NCBI RefSeq assembly: GCF_019192735.1
Contig: NZ_JAHTKP010000029.1
Span: 28,014-92,013 of the forward strand
DNA: 64,000 nucleotides
Direction of reading: 5' to 3'
DNA from: Kitasatospora aureofaciens
GTDB taxonomy: Bacteria; Actinomycetota; Actinomycetes; Streptomycetales; Streptomycetaceae
The notes under the pieces were generated by a model. The model was given only the letters and a program-made list of their open reading frames with translations, ran no database searches and was not told the DNA's origin. The position numbers and the translations under genes are program-made. Shown here piece after piece: positions 50,743-58,379 of the stretch (its first letter is position 1; every line of letters starts with the position of its first letter).

Positions 50743-51539
50743 ACCCGTTGATCGACGCAGCCGAAGTCATCCGCTCCGGAACCAGCATCCTGTTCGTGAC
50801 GCTGGACTCCCTACGCTACGACGTTGCTCGGGCGGCGATGCACGCCGGGCAGACACCGCACCTCGCCAAGCTCCTGCCCGGGGGACAGTGGGAGGAGCGC
50901 CGCACCCCCGGCACGTTCACCCTCCCCGCTCACATGGCCTTCTTCTCGGGCTTTCTCCCCAAGCTCCCACAGCCCGAGCAGCCGCCGCGCCTTTGGGAGT
51001 GCCGGCCGCCGTCGTTCAAGGAAGTCGACCCGGGCACCTTCGTCTTCGACTCCCCGAACCTCCTCACCGGCCTCGCCCAGCACGGTTACCGCACGGTGTG
51101 CATCGGCGGCGTCACCTACTTCTCCCGGGAGACACCCCTAGGGTCAGTGCTCCCCGACATGTTCCACGAGGACCACTGGCGAGCCGAGTTCTGCTCCCCG
51201 GCGATCGATTCCACCCGCCACCAGGTCGACCACGCCCTCACCATCGCCCAGCAGTACGAGAACCGGCCGCTGTTCCTGTTCGTCAACGTCTCCGCCACCC
51301 ACGTACCCCACGGCCACTACCTCGGCGACAGCACCGACTCCTGGGCATCGCAGTACGCGGCGCTCGCCTACGCGGACCAGCATCTCGGACGCCTGATCGC
51401 CGGTCTCACCGCCAAGAAACAGTGGCTGGTCATCATGTGCGCGGACCACGGCGACGCCTTCGGAGAAGATGGCTATCACGGCCGCGGGATCATCCACCCA
51501 GCGGTGACGAACGTGCCGTTCGCCTGCACGGTGGTCTAG
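50739..51539 (+). CDS. alkaline phosphatase-superfamily hydrolase (STM4013/SEN3800-like)
   Basis: 266 residues from GTG 50739 (GTGA overlap). The metal-site Asp lies in ILFVTLDSLRYD; TPGTFTLPAHMAFFSGFLP holds the expected nucleophile position (Thr or Ser where sulfatases have Cys/Ser in CxPSR); MCADHGDAFGEDGYHG supplies the closing Asp-His ligands. No formylglycine Cys motif is present, so it is more likely a phospho- than sulfo-hydrolase. The pattern matches the STM4013/SEN3800 group, which elsewhere also occurs with radical SAM proteins of unknown role. Confidence 0.8.
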   Translation: MNPLIDAAEVIRSGTSILFVTLDSLRYDVARAAMHAGQTPHLAKLLPGGQWEERRTPGTFTLPAHMAFFSGFLPKLPQPEQPPRLWECRPPSFKEVDPGTFVFDSPNLLTGLAQHGYRTVCIGGVTYFSRETPLGSVLPDMFHEDHWRAEFCSPAIDSTRHQVDHALTIAQQYENRPLFLFVNVSATHVPHGHYLGDSTDSWASQYAALAYADQHLGRLIAGLTAKKQWLVIMCADHGDAFGEDGYHGRGIIHPAVTNVPFACTVV

Positions 51540-51559
51540 CACCGTCTTACGCTCCGCGT

Positions 51560-52021
51560 ATGACCAATGCCCAGCTGCCAACGCGGGACGCCTCCGTCAT
51601 CGTCGCCCGAGATGCCAAGGGCTTGGTCGCAGTGTTGACCACCCGGTTCCCTCGACACGGAGGCGACTTCCTGTTCCTCCCCGGAGGACGCCAGGAAGAC
51701 GACGAAACCCCGGAAGAATGCGCGCGGCGCGAGCTGCGCGAGGAAGCCGGAATCACCGCCGAAACCTGGCGCCCGCTCGGTTCCTACGCGATCGTCCCCG
51801 GATCGACCGCGCGAGTCCACCTCTTCGAGGCCCGGGATCTGACCCTCGGAGCACAGCAACTCGCACCGGACGAAGACGACTTCAAGCTCATGTGGTGGCC
51901 GATGCAAGACGCCATCGCTGCTGCTGTCGAAGGCCGGTTCCTGCTTCAGGGAGGCCCACTTGCACTGCTACTCGCCGACCGGACAGCACCCTGGCCTGAG
52001 ACGGCAGATCCCGCACGCTGA
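51560..52021 (+). CDS. Nudix hydrolase
   Basis: 153 residues from ATG 51560, 20 nt after the hydrolase gene. The complete Nudix box (GGRQEDDETPEECARRELRE then EAGI) is present, so it should cleave a nucleoside diphosphate linked to another group, using Mg. Short strands FLFLPG and STARVHLFEARD frame it. As last gene of the island operon it may clean up or activate a nucleotide intermediate of the pathway. Confidence 0.88.
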   Translation: MTNAQLPTRDASVIVARDAKGLVAVLTTRFPRHGGDFLFLPGGRQEDDETPEECARRELREEAGITAETWRPLGSYAIVPGSTARVHLFEARDLTLGAQQLAPDEDDFKLMWWPMQDAIAAAVEGRFLLQGGPLALLLADRTAPWPETADPAR

Positions 52022-52168
52022 AAATCGACCGGGGCTCCCGCTCCGGCTCAGCCTGGTGGCCGGATCTCCGCCAGGATCGCCTCCGCGCCCTGGTCCAGGA
52101 GCAGGCCGACTACTGCCTTGCCCAGCTGCCGTCGGCGCACAGCGATCAGCGAACCCCGGAGGCAACCA
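52022..52168 (+). other. right end of island, possible gene remnant
   Basis: A frame here reads SAWWPDLRQDRLRALVQEQA and looks coding, with host-like codon use, but it has no start and runs into the right repeat. It may be the tail of a gene cut when the island formed. No family named. Confidence 0.35.
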
Positions 52169-52321
52169 GGGTGTGGCCGGTCGCGGTGCGCACGAAGGTC
52201 TCGAACTCCGCCGTCAACTCCGCAGTCATCCGTCCAACTTAGACGAAGGATCGGTCAGTGGGTGGCCCCCTCCGGAGTGCGGAGGTCGAGGCGGCGGGTC
52301 GAGGCGGCGAGCAGGGCGCGC
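52169..52321. repeat. right copy of 153-bp direct repeat bounding the island
   Basis: Partner of 46459-46611 (5 differences). Here the pcp end is the functional one, while the cas3 start (ATG 52229 to 52169, minus strand, MTAELTAEF...) is a remnant that runs out into island DNA. Confidence 0.95.
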
Positions 52322-52896
52322 AGGGCGTGGGCGACCGTGGCGGCGGGCAGGGACGGCTTGGCCTGGTCGAGGACCTGCTCGGGCAGGGCCGGTACGTGGA
52401 TGAAGCCGCCGCGGGCGGTGGGCCGTTCGGCGGCGAGCAGGTGCATCAGGGCGTAGAAGACGTGGTTGCAGACGAACGTTCCGGCGGTGTGGGACAGGGA
52501 GGCGGGCAGGCCGGCCTCCCGGACGGCGGCCACGCACGCCTTGACCGGCAGGGTGGCGAAGTAGGCCGCGGGGCCGCCGGGGACGACGGGCCGGTCGACG
52601 GGCCGGCGGCCCGCGTTGTCGGGGATGCGCGCGTCGTCGATGTTGACGGCTATGCGCTCGACGCTGATGTCGGGGCGCCCGGTCGCCTGGCCGAGGCAGA
52701 CCACCACGTCCGGGTCGGTGTCCCGGACCGCGGCGCGCAGTTCGTCGGCCGCCTGCCCGAAGACGCAGCTCAGCCGGGCCGGGGTGACCTTCATTCCCTC
52801 GGGAGGGTTGTCGGCGACGAGGCGGGCGGCCTCCCAGGAGGGGTTGCGGGCGGCGCCGTCGAAGGGTTCGAAGCCGGTGAGCAGGACCTTGGTCAT
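52255..52896 (-). CDS. pcp: pyrrolidone-carboxylate (pyroglutamyl) peptidase
   Basis: 213 residues, usual length. Removes N-terminal pyroglutamate from peptides in the cytoplasm. It opens MTKVLLTGFEPFDG; the catalytic triad is Glu in DISVERIAVNIDDARIPD, Cys in AGTFVCNHVFY and His in GGFIHVP. Its last 67 nt fall in the right direct repeat, and the final codons are repeated at 46545-46611. It is the third gene, 46 nt after the DUF979 gene, of an operon with the pyroglutamate transporter. Confidence 0.95.
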   Translation of the reverse strand: MTKVLLTGFEPFDGAARNPSWEAARLVADNPPEGMKVTPARLSCVFGQAADELRAAVRDTDPDVVVCLGQATGRPDISVERIAVNIDDARIPDNAGRRPVDRPVVPGGPAAYFATLPVKACVAAVREAGLPASLSHTAGTFVCNHVFYALMHLLAAERPTARGGFIHVPALPEQVLDQAKPSLPAATVAHALRALLAASTRRLDLRTPEGATH

Positions 52897-52941
52897 CAGC
52901 GTCTCTCGCTGTCGGTTTTCGCGGTCGGTGGAGGTAATCGG

Positions 52942-53910
52942 CTAGAAGGCGAAGAGCGACATGATGGCGATGTTGCAGCCCAGCAGCACGCCTGCGGTGG
53001 GGAGTTGGGCCTTGATGGGCCCGTACTGGTCCTTGAGTTCGAGCAGGGCGGCCGGGACCAGGTTGAAGTTGGCGGCCATCGGGGTGGCCAGGGTGCCGCA
53101 GAAGCCGGCCAGCATGCCCACGGCCAGGACGACCGGCGGGTTGCCGTGCAGCTGGGTGATCAGGACGGGCCAGCCGATGGCGGCGGTCATGACGGGGAAG
53201 GCGGCGAAGGCGTTGCCCATGACGACGGTGAACAGGGCCATGCCGAGGCAGTAGAGCACCACCGCGGCGTACTTGCTGCCGTCGGGCAGGAAGTGGGTGG
53301 TCAGCTTGCCGACCTGGGTGCCGACGCCGGCGCTCTGGAAGATCGAGCCGAGCACGGCGAGGAGTTGGGGCAGCAGCAGCGACCAGCCCATGGCCTCCAG
53401 CAGGCCGCGGCCGGCGTGCAGGGCGACGGCGGGGTTGCGCTCGCGGGTGAGGAGGAGGGCGACGGCCAGGGCGACGATCGCTCCGACGCCGAGCCCGAGG
53501 AGCGTCTCGCTGCCGGACTGGAGCAGCAGGCCGCCACCCAGGTGCACGCCCTTGAGGAGGGTGGCGCAGGCCAGCGCGACCAGCGGGAGGGTGAGCGCGG
53601 GGATGAACAGCCGGCTGCCGAGGCGGGCGGCGGAGGCGGCCCGCTGCGCGGGGGTGGTGGTCGCGGGTGTGCCGCGTCCGGTGAGGCCGAACCCGGCCAG
53701 GCAGATCATGGCCAGGACGGCGGCGCCGAGCGGCGCGGCGGGTGCGCTCTTGTCGGCGACCCAGGTGCCGTAGACGAAGCTCGCGCCGAGCAGGCCCCAG
53801 AAGGCGGCGCTGCCGTACCGCCTGGGGTTGCTGCGGTCGGCCGCCATCTGCGCGGCCATCGCCAGGAAGACGGCGCCGACCAGCCAGTACAGCCACTCCA
53901 CCTTGATCAC
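52942..53910 (-). CDS. 5-oxoproline transporter subunit, DUF979 family
   Basis: 322 residues with about 8-9 hydrophobic segments (WLYWLVGAVFLAMAAQMAA near the start; AGVLLGCNIAIMSLFAF at the end). GTG 53910 overlaps the DUF969 stop (GTGA) and has GGAGG 7 nt ahead. DUF969 and DUF979 proteins form a paired permease next to pcp in many bacteria and are annotated as a 5-oxoproline transporter. Probably brings pyroglutamate in or out across the membrane. Confidence 0.85.
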   Translation of the reverse strand: MIKVEWLYWLVGAVFLAMAAQMAADRSNPRRYGSAAFWGLLGASFVYGTWVADKSAPAAPLGAAVLAMICLAGFGLTGRGTPATTTPAQRAASAARLGSRLFIPALTLPLVALACATLLKGVHLGGGLLLQSGSETLLGLGVGAIVALAVALLLTRERNPAVALHAGRGLLEAMGWSLLLPQLLAVLGSIFQSAGVGTQVGKLTTHFLPDGSKYAAVVLYCLGMALFTVVMGNAFAAFPVMTAAIGWPVLITQLHGNPPVVLAVGMLAGFCGTLATPMAANFNLVPAALLELKDQYGPIKAQLPTAGVLLGCNIAIMSLFAF

Positions 53911-54617
53911 TTGGTGTCCTCCATGACGCGGCGGGCGGCGGTGCCCGTGGCGGGCAGGTCCCGGGCGAGGGAGCGGTCCAGGCGCAGCAGGCGCGTGCCG
54001 TGGACGAGGGTGGCGCAGATCGCGGTGGGGACGGCCCACAGGGCGAGTTGGACCGGTTCCAGGTTGGTGTGGTAGGTCGCGTTGACGAAGCCGGTGATCA
54101 GGAGGATCGAGCCGATGGCGAGGAAGCAGTCCTCGCCGAAGAACAGGCCGACGGTGTCGGCGCTCGATGCGAAGGAGCGCAGCCGTTCGCGGGTTTTGTC
54201 GGTCAGGGTGCCGTGGCGGCGTTCGGCGGCGGCCTCGGCCATCGGCGCGATCATGGGCCGCACCGCCTGGGCGGGTCCGCCGAGCGCGGTGAGTCCGAGG
54301 GCGGCGGTGAGCTGACGGATCACCAGGTATACCGCGAGCAGGCGGCCGGCGCTGACCTTGGCGAGCCGGTTCATCAGGGTGCGGGCCTGTTCCTGCAGGC
54401 CGTGGCGTTCCAGGAGGCCGATGACCGGCAGGGCGACGGCGAAGAGGGTCACCGAGCGACTGGAGGCGAAGCCGGTGCCGAACACCTCCAGGACCTTCAT
54501 CGGGCTCAGTCCGCCCAGCAGGCCGGTGAGGATGCCGGCGGCGCCGACGACGAGGAGCGGATTTCGCCGGGTGGCGAATCCGGCCACCACGACGAGGATG
54601 CCGACAAGAACGATCAT
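53907..54617 (-). CDS. 5-oxoproline transporter subunit, DUF969 family
   Basis: 236 residues from ATG 54617. Opens MIVLVGILVVVAGFATRRNP, then LLVVGAAGILTGLLGG, an integral-membrane pattern; further segments include SILLITGFVNATYHTNLEPV. First gene of the minus-strand operon with DUF979 and pcp. The GntR palindrome at 54759-54773 lies about 140 bp upstream. Confidence 0.85.
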   Translation of the reverse strand: MIVLVGILVVVAGFATRRNPLLVVGAAGILTGLLGGLSPMKVLEVFGTGFASSRSVTLFAVALPVIGLLERHGLQEQARTLMNRLAKVSAGRLLAVYLVIRQLTAALGLTALGGPAQAVRPMIAPMAEAAAERRHGTLTDKTRERLRSFASSADTVGLFFGEDCFLAIGSILLITGFVNATYHTNLEPVQLALWAVPTAICATLVHGTRLLRLDRSLARDLPATGTAARRVMEDTK

Positions 54618-54758
54618 GTTCCTGGCCGCCTTTCGAAGGGGTCTCCGCCTGTGGGTGGTCGTCTGCGCTGCCACGCGGGTGCCACACGGATGCCACACGG
54701 CGGATGAGGTCCCGGCCTGGTGGGCCGCGACCTCGCGGGGGTTGCCGCGAGGCTAGGG

Positions 54759-54773
54759 GATTGTGGAACAATC
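54759..54773. promoter_or_regulatory. palindromic operator for the GntR regulator
   Basis: Perfect 15-bp palindrome GATTGTggaACAATC in the divergent region between the transporter operon and the gntR gene. It has the TTGTnnnACAA form bound by FadR-subfamily regulators. It sits about 100 bp before gntR and can serve both directions. Confidence 0.65.
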
Positions 54774-54875
54774 CGACAAGAGTTCAGGCGGCGTTCCGTT
54801 TACCGGCCTTCGCGGAGACGGAAGCAGCTCCCGCGCGATCGGACAGGGCGCCCCCTGTGCGGCAGGAGGTACGAC

Positions 54876-55568
54876 GTGACCGGGGTCTTCGACGCACTCG
54901 CGGCCGATCGGAGCCGGCTCGAACGCGCCGGCGCCGCACAGCGCGTGGCCGAGGTGCTGCGCGACCACATCACCGAGGGCCGGCTCGCCCCGGGGACCCG
55001 GCTGTCGGAGGAGGCGCTGGGCGAGGCGCTCGCGGTCTCGCGCAACACGCTGCGCGAGGCGTTCCGGCTGCTGGCCGACCAGCGCCTGGTCGTGCACGAG
55101 CTGAACCGCGGAGTGTTCGTCAAGGTGCTGAACCCCGGGGACGTCGCCGACATCTACACACTGCGCCTGGCGCTGGAGACGGCCGGCGTGCGCGCCCTGC
55201 GCAGTGCGGCGTCCGAGCGCCTCGCCGCGGTCCGGGCCGCGCTCGAGCGGGCGGAGTCGGCCGAGGCGCTCGACGACTGGGTCACCGTCGGCACCGCCGA
55301 CCTGCACTTCCACCAGGCCGTCGCGGGACTGGCCGGCAGCGAGCGGATCGACGAGTGCATGGCGGGGCTGATGGCGGAGCTGCGCCTGGCCTTCGCGGCG
55401 GTTCCCTCCGCACGCGGGCTCCACGAGCCGTTCCTGCGCCGCAACCAGGTGCTCGCCGGGTTGCTGGAGTCCGGTGAGATCGACGACGCCGAGGTCGAGT
55501 TGACGAGGTATCTGGACGACGCGCGTGCGGTGATCGTCCGTGCCATGACGGGCGCGGGCGGGCAGTGA
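54876..55568 (+). CDS. GntR-family (FadR/FCD-type) regulator
   Basis: 230 residues from GTG 54876, with AGGAGG 6 nt ahead. The N-terminal wHTH is RVAEVLRDHITEGRLAPGTR, then LSEEALGEALAVSRNTLREA. The C-terminal FCD domain (about 85-220) has helices with Asp and His (DLHFHQAVAGL, HEPFLRRN) that bind metal or a carboxylate ligand in this subfamily. Position between the transporter and the PxpC-like gene suggests pyroglutamate or a derivative as effector. Confidence 0.85.
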   Translation: MTGVFDALAADRSRLERAGAAQRVAEVLRDHITEGRLAPGTRLSEEALGEALAVSRNTLREAFRLLADQRLVVHELNRGVFVKVLNPGDVADIYTLRLALETAGVRALRSAASERLAAVRAALERAESAEALDDWVTVGTADLHFHQAVAGLAGSERIDECMAGLMAELRLAFAAVPSARGLHEPFLRRNQVLAGLLESGEIDDAEVELTRYLDDARAVIVRAMTGAGGQ

Positions 55569-56449
55569 CCGCCACCGTCACCGTCGTCAGACCGGGCCTG
55601 CTGACGACCGTTCAGGACCTCGGCCGGCCCGGGCACGCCCACCTCGGCGTGCCGCGCTCCGGCGCCCTCGACCAGCCCGCCCACCGGCTGGCCAACCGGC
55701 TGGTCGGCAACCCCGCCGGGGCGGCCGCCCTGGAGACCACCGTGCTCGGCTGCGCGGTGCGGGTGCACCGCCCGGTGACGGTGGCCGTGACCGGAGCGCC
55801 CTGCACCCTGCGGGTCGACGGCCGGCCCGCCGCCTGGGCCGCCCCGGTCCGGCTGCCCGCCGGGGCGCTGCTCGACGTCGGCCCCGCGACCCGGGGGGTG
55901 CGCAGCTACGTCGCCTTCGCGGGCGGGATCGCCACCGATCCGGTCCTCGGCAGCCGTTCGACCGACCTGCTCTCCGGGCTGGGCCCGGCGCCCCTGGCCG
56001 CCGGGGACACGCTGCCGCTGGGCGAGCCGCTCCGCCCGGCGGCCGGGGCGGACGTGGTGCCGTGCACCGCCCCGCCCGCCGAGGTGGTCCTGCCGCTCGT
56101 CCTCGGCCCGCGCGACGACTGGTTCACCGCCCGGGCCCTCGCCACCCTCGCGCGATCCCGCTACCACGTCTCGGCGACCAGCAACCGGATCGGCCTGCGC
56201 CTCGACGGACCGCCCCTGGAGCGCGCCAGCGAGGGCGAACTGCCCAGCGAGGGCATGGTCCTGGGCGCCGTTCAGGTCCCGCCCAGCGGCCACCCGGTGG
56301 TCTTCCTCGCCGACCACCCGACCACCGGCGGCTACCCCGTCATCGGCGTGATCCCCGCCACCGCCCTCCCCGCCGCCGCCCAGGCCGCCCCCGGCACCCC
56401 GGTCCGCTTCGCCCCCGTGCACCAGCGCCCTCTCCGCGACCGAGATTGA
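55565..56449 (+). CDS. pxpC: 5-oxoprolinase subunit C-like (biotin-dependent carboxyltransferase fold)
   Basis: 294 residues from GTG 55565, overlapping gntR by GTGA. It begins VTVVRPGLLTTVQDLGRPGH, the signature of the KipA/PxpC family, and includes SYVAFAGGI and ATSNRIGLRLDGPPL. With PxpA and PxpB this protein opens 5-oxoproline to glutamate. Neither pxpA nor pxpB is in the window; they may be elsewhere, or this protein may have a separate role. Confidence 0.85.
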   Translation: MTATVTVVRPGLLTTVQDLGRPGHAHLGVPRSGALDQPAHRLANRLVGNPAGAAALETTVLGCAVRVHRPVTVAVTGAPCTLRVDGRPAAWAAPVRLPAGALLDVGPATRGVRSYVAFAGGIATDPVLGSRSTDLLSGLGPAPLAAGDTLPLGEPLRPAAGADVVPCTAPPAEVVLPLVLGPRDDWFTARALATLARSRYHVSATSNRIGLRLDGPPLERASEGELPSEGMVLGAVQVPPSGHPVVFLADHPTTGGYPVIGVIPATALPAAAQAAPGTPVRFAPVHQRPLRDRD

Positions 56450-56719
56450 GCTGAGCCTTCCCGCTCCGCTGGTGGCGCTGTGGAAGGTGACGGACGGCCT
56501 GATGACTGATTCTGGTGTGACCGTGTACTCGGCTGGTTGCATCGGCGAACGCAGCACCACCTACGAAGTCACGCGGTACGCACCGGGTTTCGTCCCACGA
56601 CTCCCGCGCGGTAGCGGTTGGGCAGTTGAACGGACCCGCCGTCCCCGGCCGTTGAGGCTGGTGGAGGACGGTTGCCGGTGCGGGGGTCGGGGCCGGTGCA
56701 GGCGACAGGAGGAGGGAAC

Positions 56720-57940
56720 GTGGCGGGCGACCACACGGTCATCGAGCGGGTGCAGCGGTTGGCGGAGGGCCCGGACTGGGACCTCGCCCCCGTTTACGGG
56801 CCGGTCACCCCTCCCCCGGGGCGGCAGACCGAGCGGGCGCCCGAGGCGGAATGGCAGCGGCCGCTGGACGCCATGGGGACGGTACTCGTGCCCCTGGGGG
56901 CCAGGCCGGCTCCTGCGGAACTCCCCGCGCAGCCACCGCCCGTGCCGCAGACCCTCCCCCAGCCCGTGCACGGGCCGGCCCCCGCCGTCGCACCCGTCCC
57001 CGTCCCCGCAGCCGCGCAAGTCCCCGTCCTCGCGACCCCGGCAGCCGCCCAGGCCTCCGTTCCCCCCGCCGCGCGGCGTGGCCTGCGCGGTCTGGGCCTC
57101 GGGCGGGGCGAGCGGGAGCGGGGGCGCCTGGAGGCGGTCATCCGCACCCCGTTGCACCGCTCCTACCGGATCGCCGTCGTCGGTCTCAAGGGCGGTGTGG
57201 GCAAGACCTCCGCGACGCTGGCGCTCGGGTCCGTCCTCGCCGAGACGCGGTCCGACAAGGTCATCGCCGTCGACGCCAACCCCGACACCGGCACCCTGAG
57301 CCGGCGGATCCGCCGGGAAACCGCGGCGACCGTCCAGGACCTGCTGGCGGCCGAGCCCTCGATCACCGGCTACATGGACATCCGCCGCTTCACCTCACTG
57401 ACCCCCAGCGGGCTGGAGGTCCTGGCAAACGATCCGGACCCGGCGGTCGCCAACAGTTTCGGCGGCGAGGACTACCGGCGGCTGGTCGACCTGCTCAGCC
57501 GGCAGTACCCGATCGTCCTCAGCGACTGCGGCACCGGCCTGCTGCACAGCTCCACGAGCGCCGTGCTCGGCCTCGCCGACCAGCTGGTCATCGCCGCCAC
57601 CACCAGCGTCGACGGCGCGAGCGGCGCCGACTCCACCCTGGAGTGGCTGTACACGAACGGGTACGGCCCGCTGGCGCAGCGCAGCGTGACCCTGATCTCC
57701 ACCGTCCGGAGCACGGGCCGGATGGTGAAGGCGGACGACCTGGTGACGCACTTCCAGAGCCGCTGCCGCGCCGCCGTCGTCCTGCCCTTCGACGAACACC
57801 TGGCCCTCGGCGGGGCGTTCGACCCCGTGAAGCTGCGCCCCAGGACCCGCCGCGCCTACCTTGAACTCGCCGGCCTGGTCGCCGAGGGGATGGGCCTCGC
57901 CCTCGCGGGCCCCGGAGGCACCGCCGTCCCCGGTTTCTAG
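56720..57940 (+). CDS. MinD/ParA-like ATPase of the type VII secretion kind (EspI-like)
   Basis: 406 residues from GTG 56720 (AGGAGGAGGG upstream). A Pro/Ala-rich N-terminal 130 residues is followed by the ATPase: VVGLKGGVGKTSATLALG (deviant Walker A with two Lys), IAVDANPDTGTLSRR and IVLSDCGTGLLHSS. MinD-like proteins with this layout accompany ESX/type VII secretion genes in actinobacteria. The mycosin and EccA-like genes lie nearby on the other strand, beyond an IS481 remnant. The exact role in secretion is not established. Confidence 0.8.
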   Translation: MAGDHTVIERVQRLAEGPDWDLAPVYGPVTPPPGRQTERAPEAEWQRPLDAMGTVLVPLGARPAPAELPAQPPPVPQTLPQPVHGPAPAVAPVPVPAAAQVPVLATPAAAQASVPPAARRGLRGLGLGRGERERGRLEAVIRTPLHRSYRIAVVGLKGGVGKTSATLALGSVLAETRSDKVIAVDANPDTGTLSRRIRRETAATVQDLLAAEPSITGYMDIRRFTSLTPSGLEVLANDPDPAVANSFGGEDYRRLVDLLSRQYPIVLSDCGTGLLHSSTSAVLGLADQLVIAATTSVDGASGADSTLEWLYTNGYGPLAQRSVTLISTVRSTGRMVKADDLVTHFQSRCRAAVVLPFDEHLALGGAFDPVKLRPRTRRAYLELAGLVAEGMGLALAGPGGTAVPGF

Positions 57941-58255
57941 GTGCTCTGTCCTGTGCGGTCGGGGACGCGGCCGGCGGGTGGCTTGATGCCCTCGGCCGCG
58001 AGGGCATCGCGCCAGGGGTGGGAGCGGTAGCAGGAGCCGTTGTCGGCGAGCACGCGCTGGACGGTGATCCCTGCCCGGGCGAAGAACTCGTTCGCCCGGG
58101 TCCAGAACGCGGCGGTGGTCTCCTGGCGTTCGTCGGGGACAATCTCGCTGTGGGCCAGGCGGGAGTGGTCGTCGACGGCGTTGTGCGGGTGGTCCCCCAG
58201 CCTTCGGCCGGGAGGTGCCCCCAGTAGCCCGCCCCGGAGCGGGTCTTGCGGCCGG
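57937..58255 (-). pseudogene. IS481-family transposase fragment
   Basis: A minus-strand stretch encodes NAVDDHSRLAHSEIVPDERQ, then TTAAFWTRANEFFARAGITV and VLADNGSCYRSHPWRDALA, the central DDE part of an IS481-type transposase. Upstream of about 58200 the similarity breaks up, and beyond 57937 nothing remains, so both ends are lost. It overlaps the end of the MinD-like gene by a few bases and fills the 57941-58379 gap with no other gene seen. Confidence 0.75.
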
Positions 58256-58379
58256 GGTTCGGTCGATACAGTCAGTCGGGCCGTGCGGCCATCGCACGAC
58301 CGGCATCGGACAGCGCGGGTCAGGGGCGTCCGGCGAGCCGGTGAGGCTGCGCCGCACTGTCCGGGGCCGGACGGGTCCC

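Larger units (their letters stand above)
46612..52168. mobile_element. 5.6-kb genomic island inserted at the pcp-cas3 junction
   Basis: DNA between the two junction copies. Removing it with one copy of the repeat would restore pcp followed by cas3 with a 37-nt or similar spacer, exactly as the remnants imply. It holds eight plus-strand genes in two sets (46722-48360 and 48562-52021), opposite to the flanking genes, and its codon use looks less GC-extreme by eye. No integrase, transposase or relaxase is visible. Integration by homologous single crossover from a related strain, or a duplication-forming repair event, would explain the long repeats. Confidence 0.8.

Noticed and set aside
50739..51539. 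Hydrolase considered a true sulfatase
   Set aside because: The formylglycine motif CxPSR is absent; the site reads TFTLPAH as in the STM4013 group.
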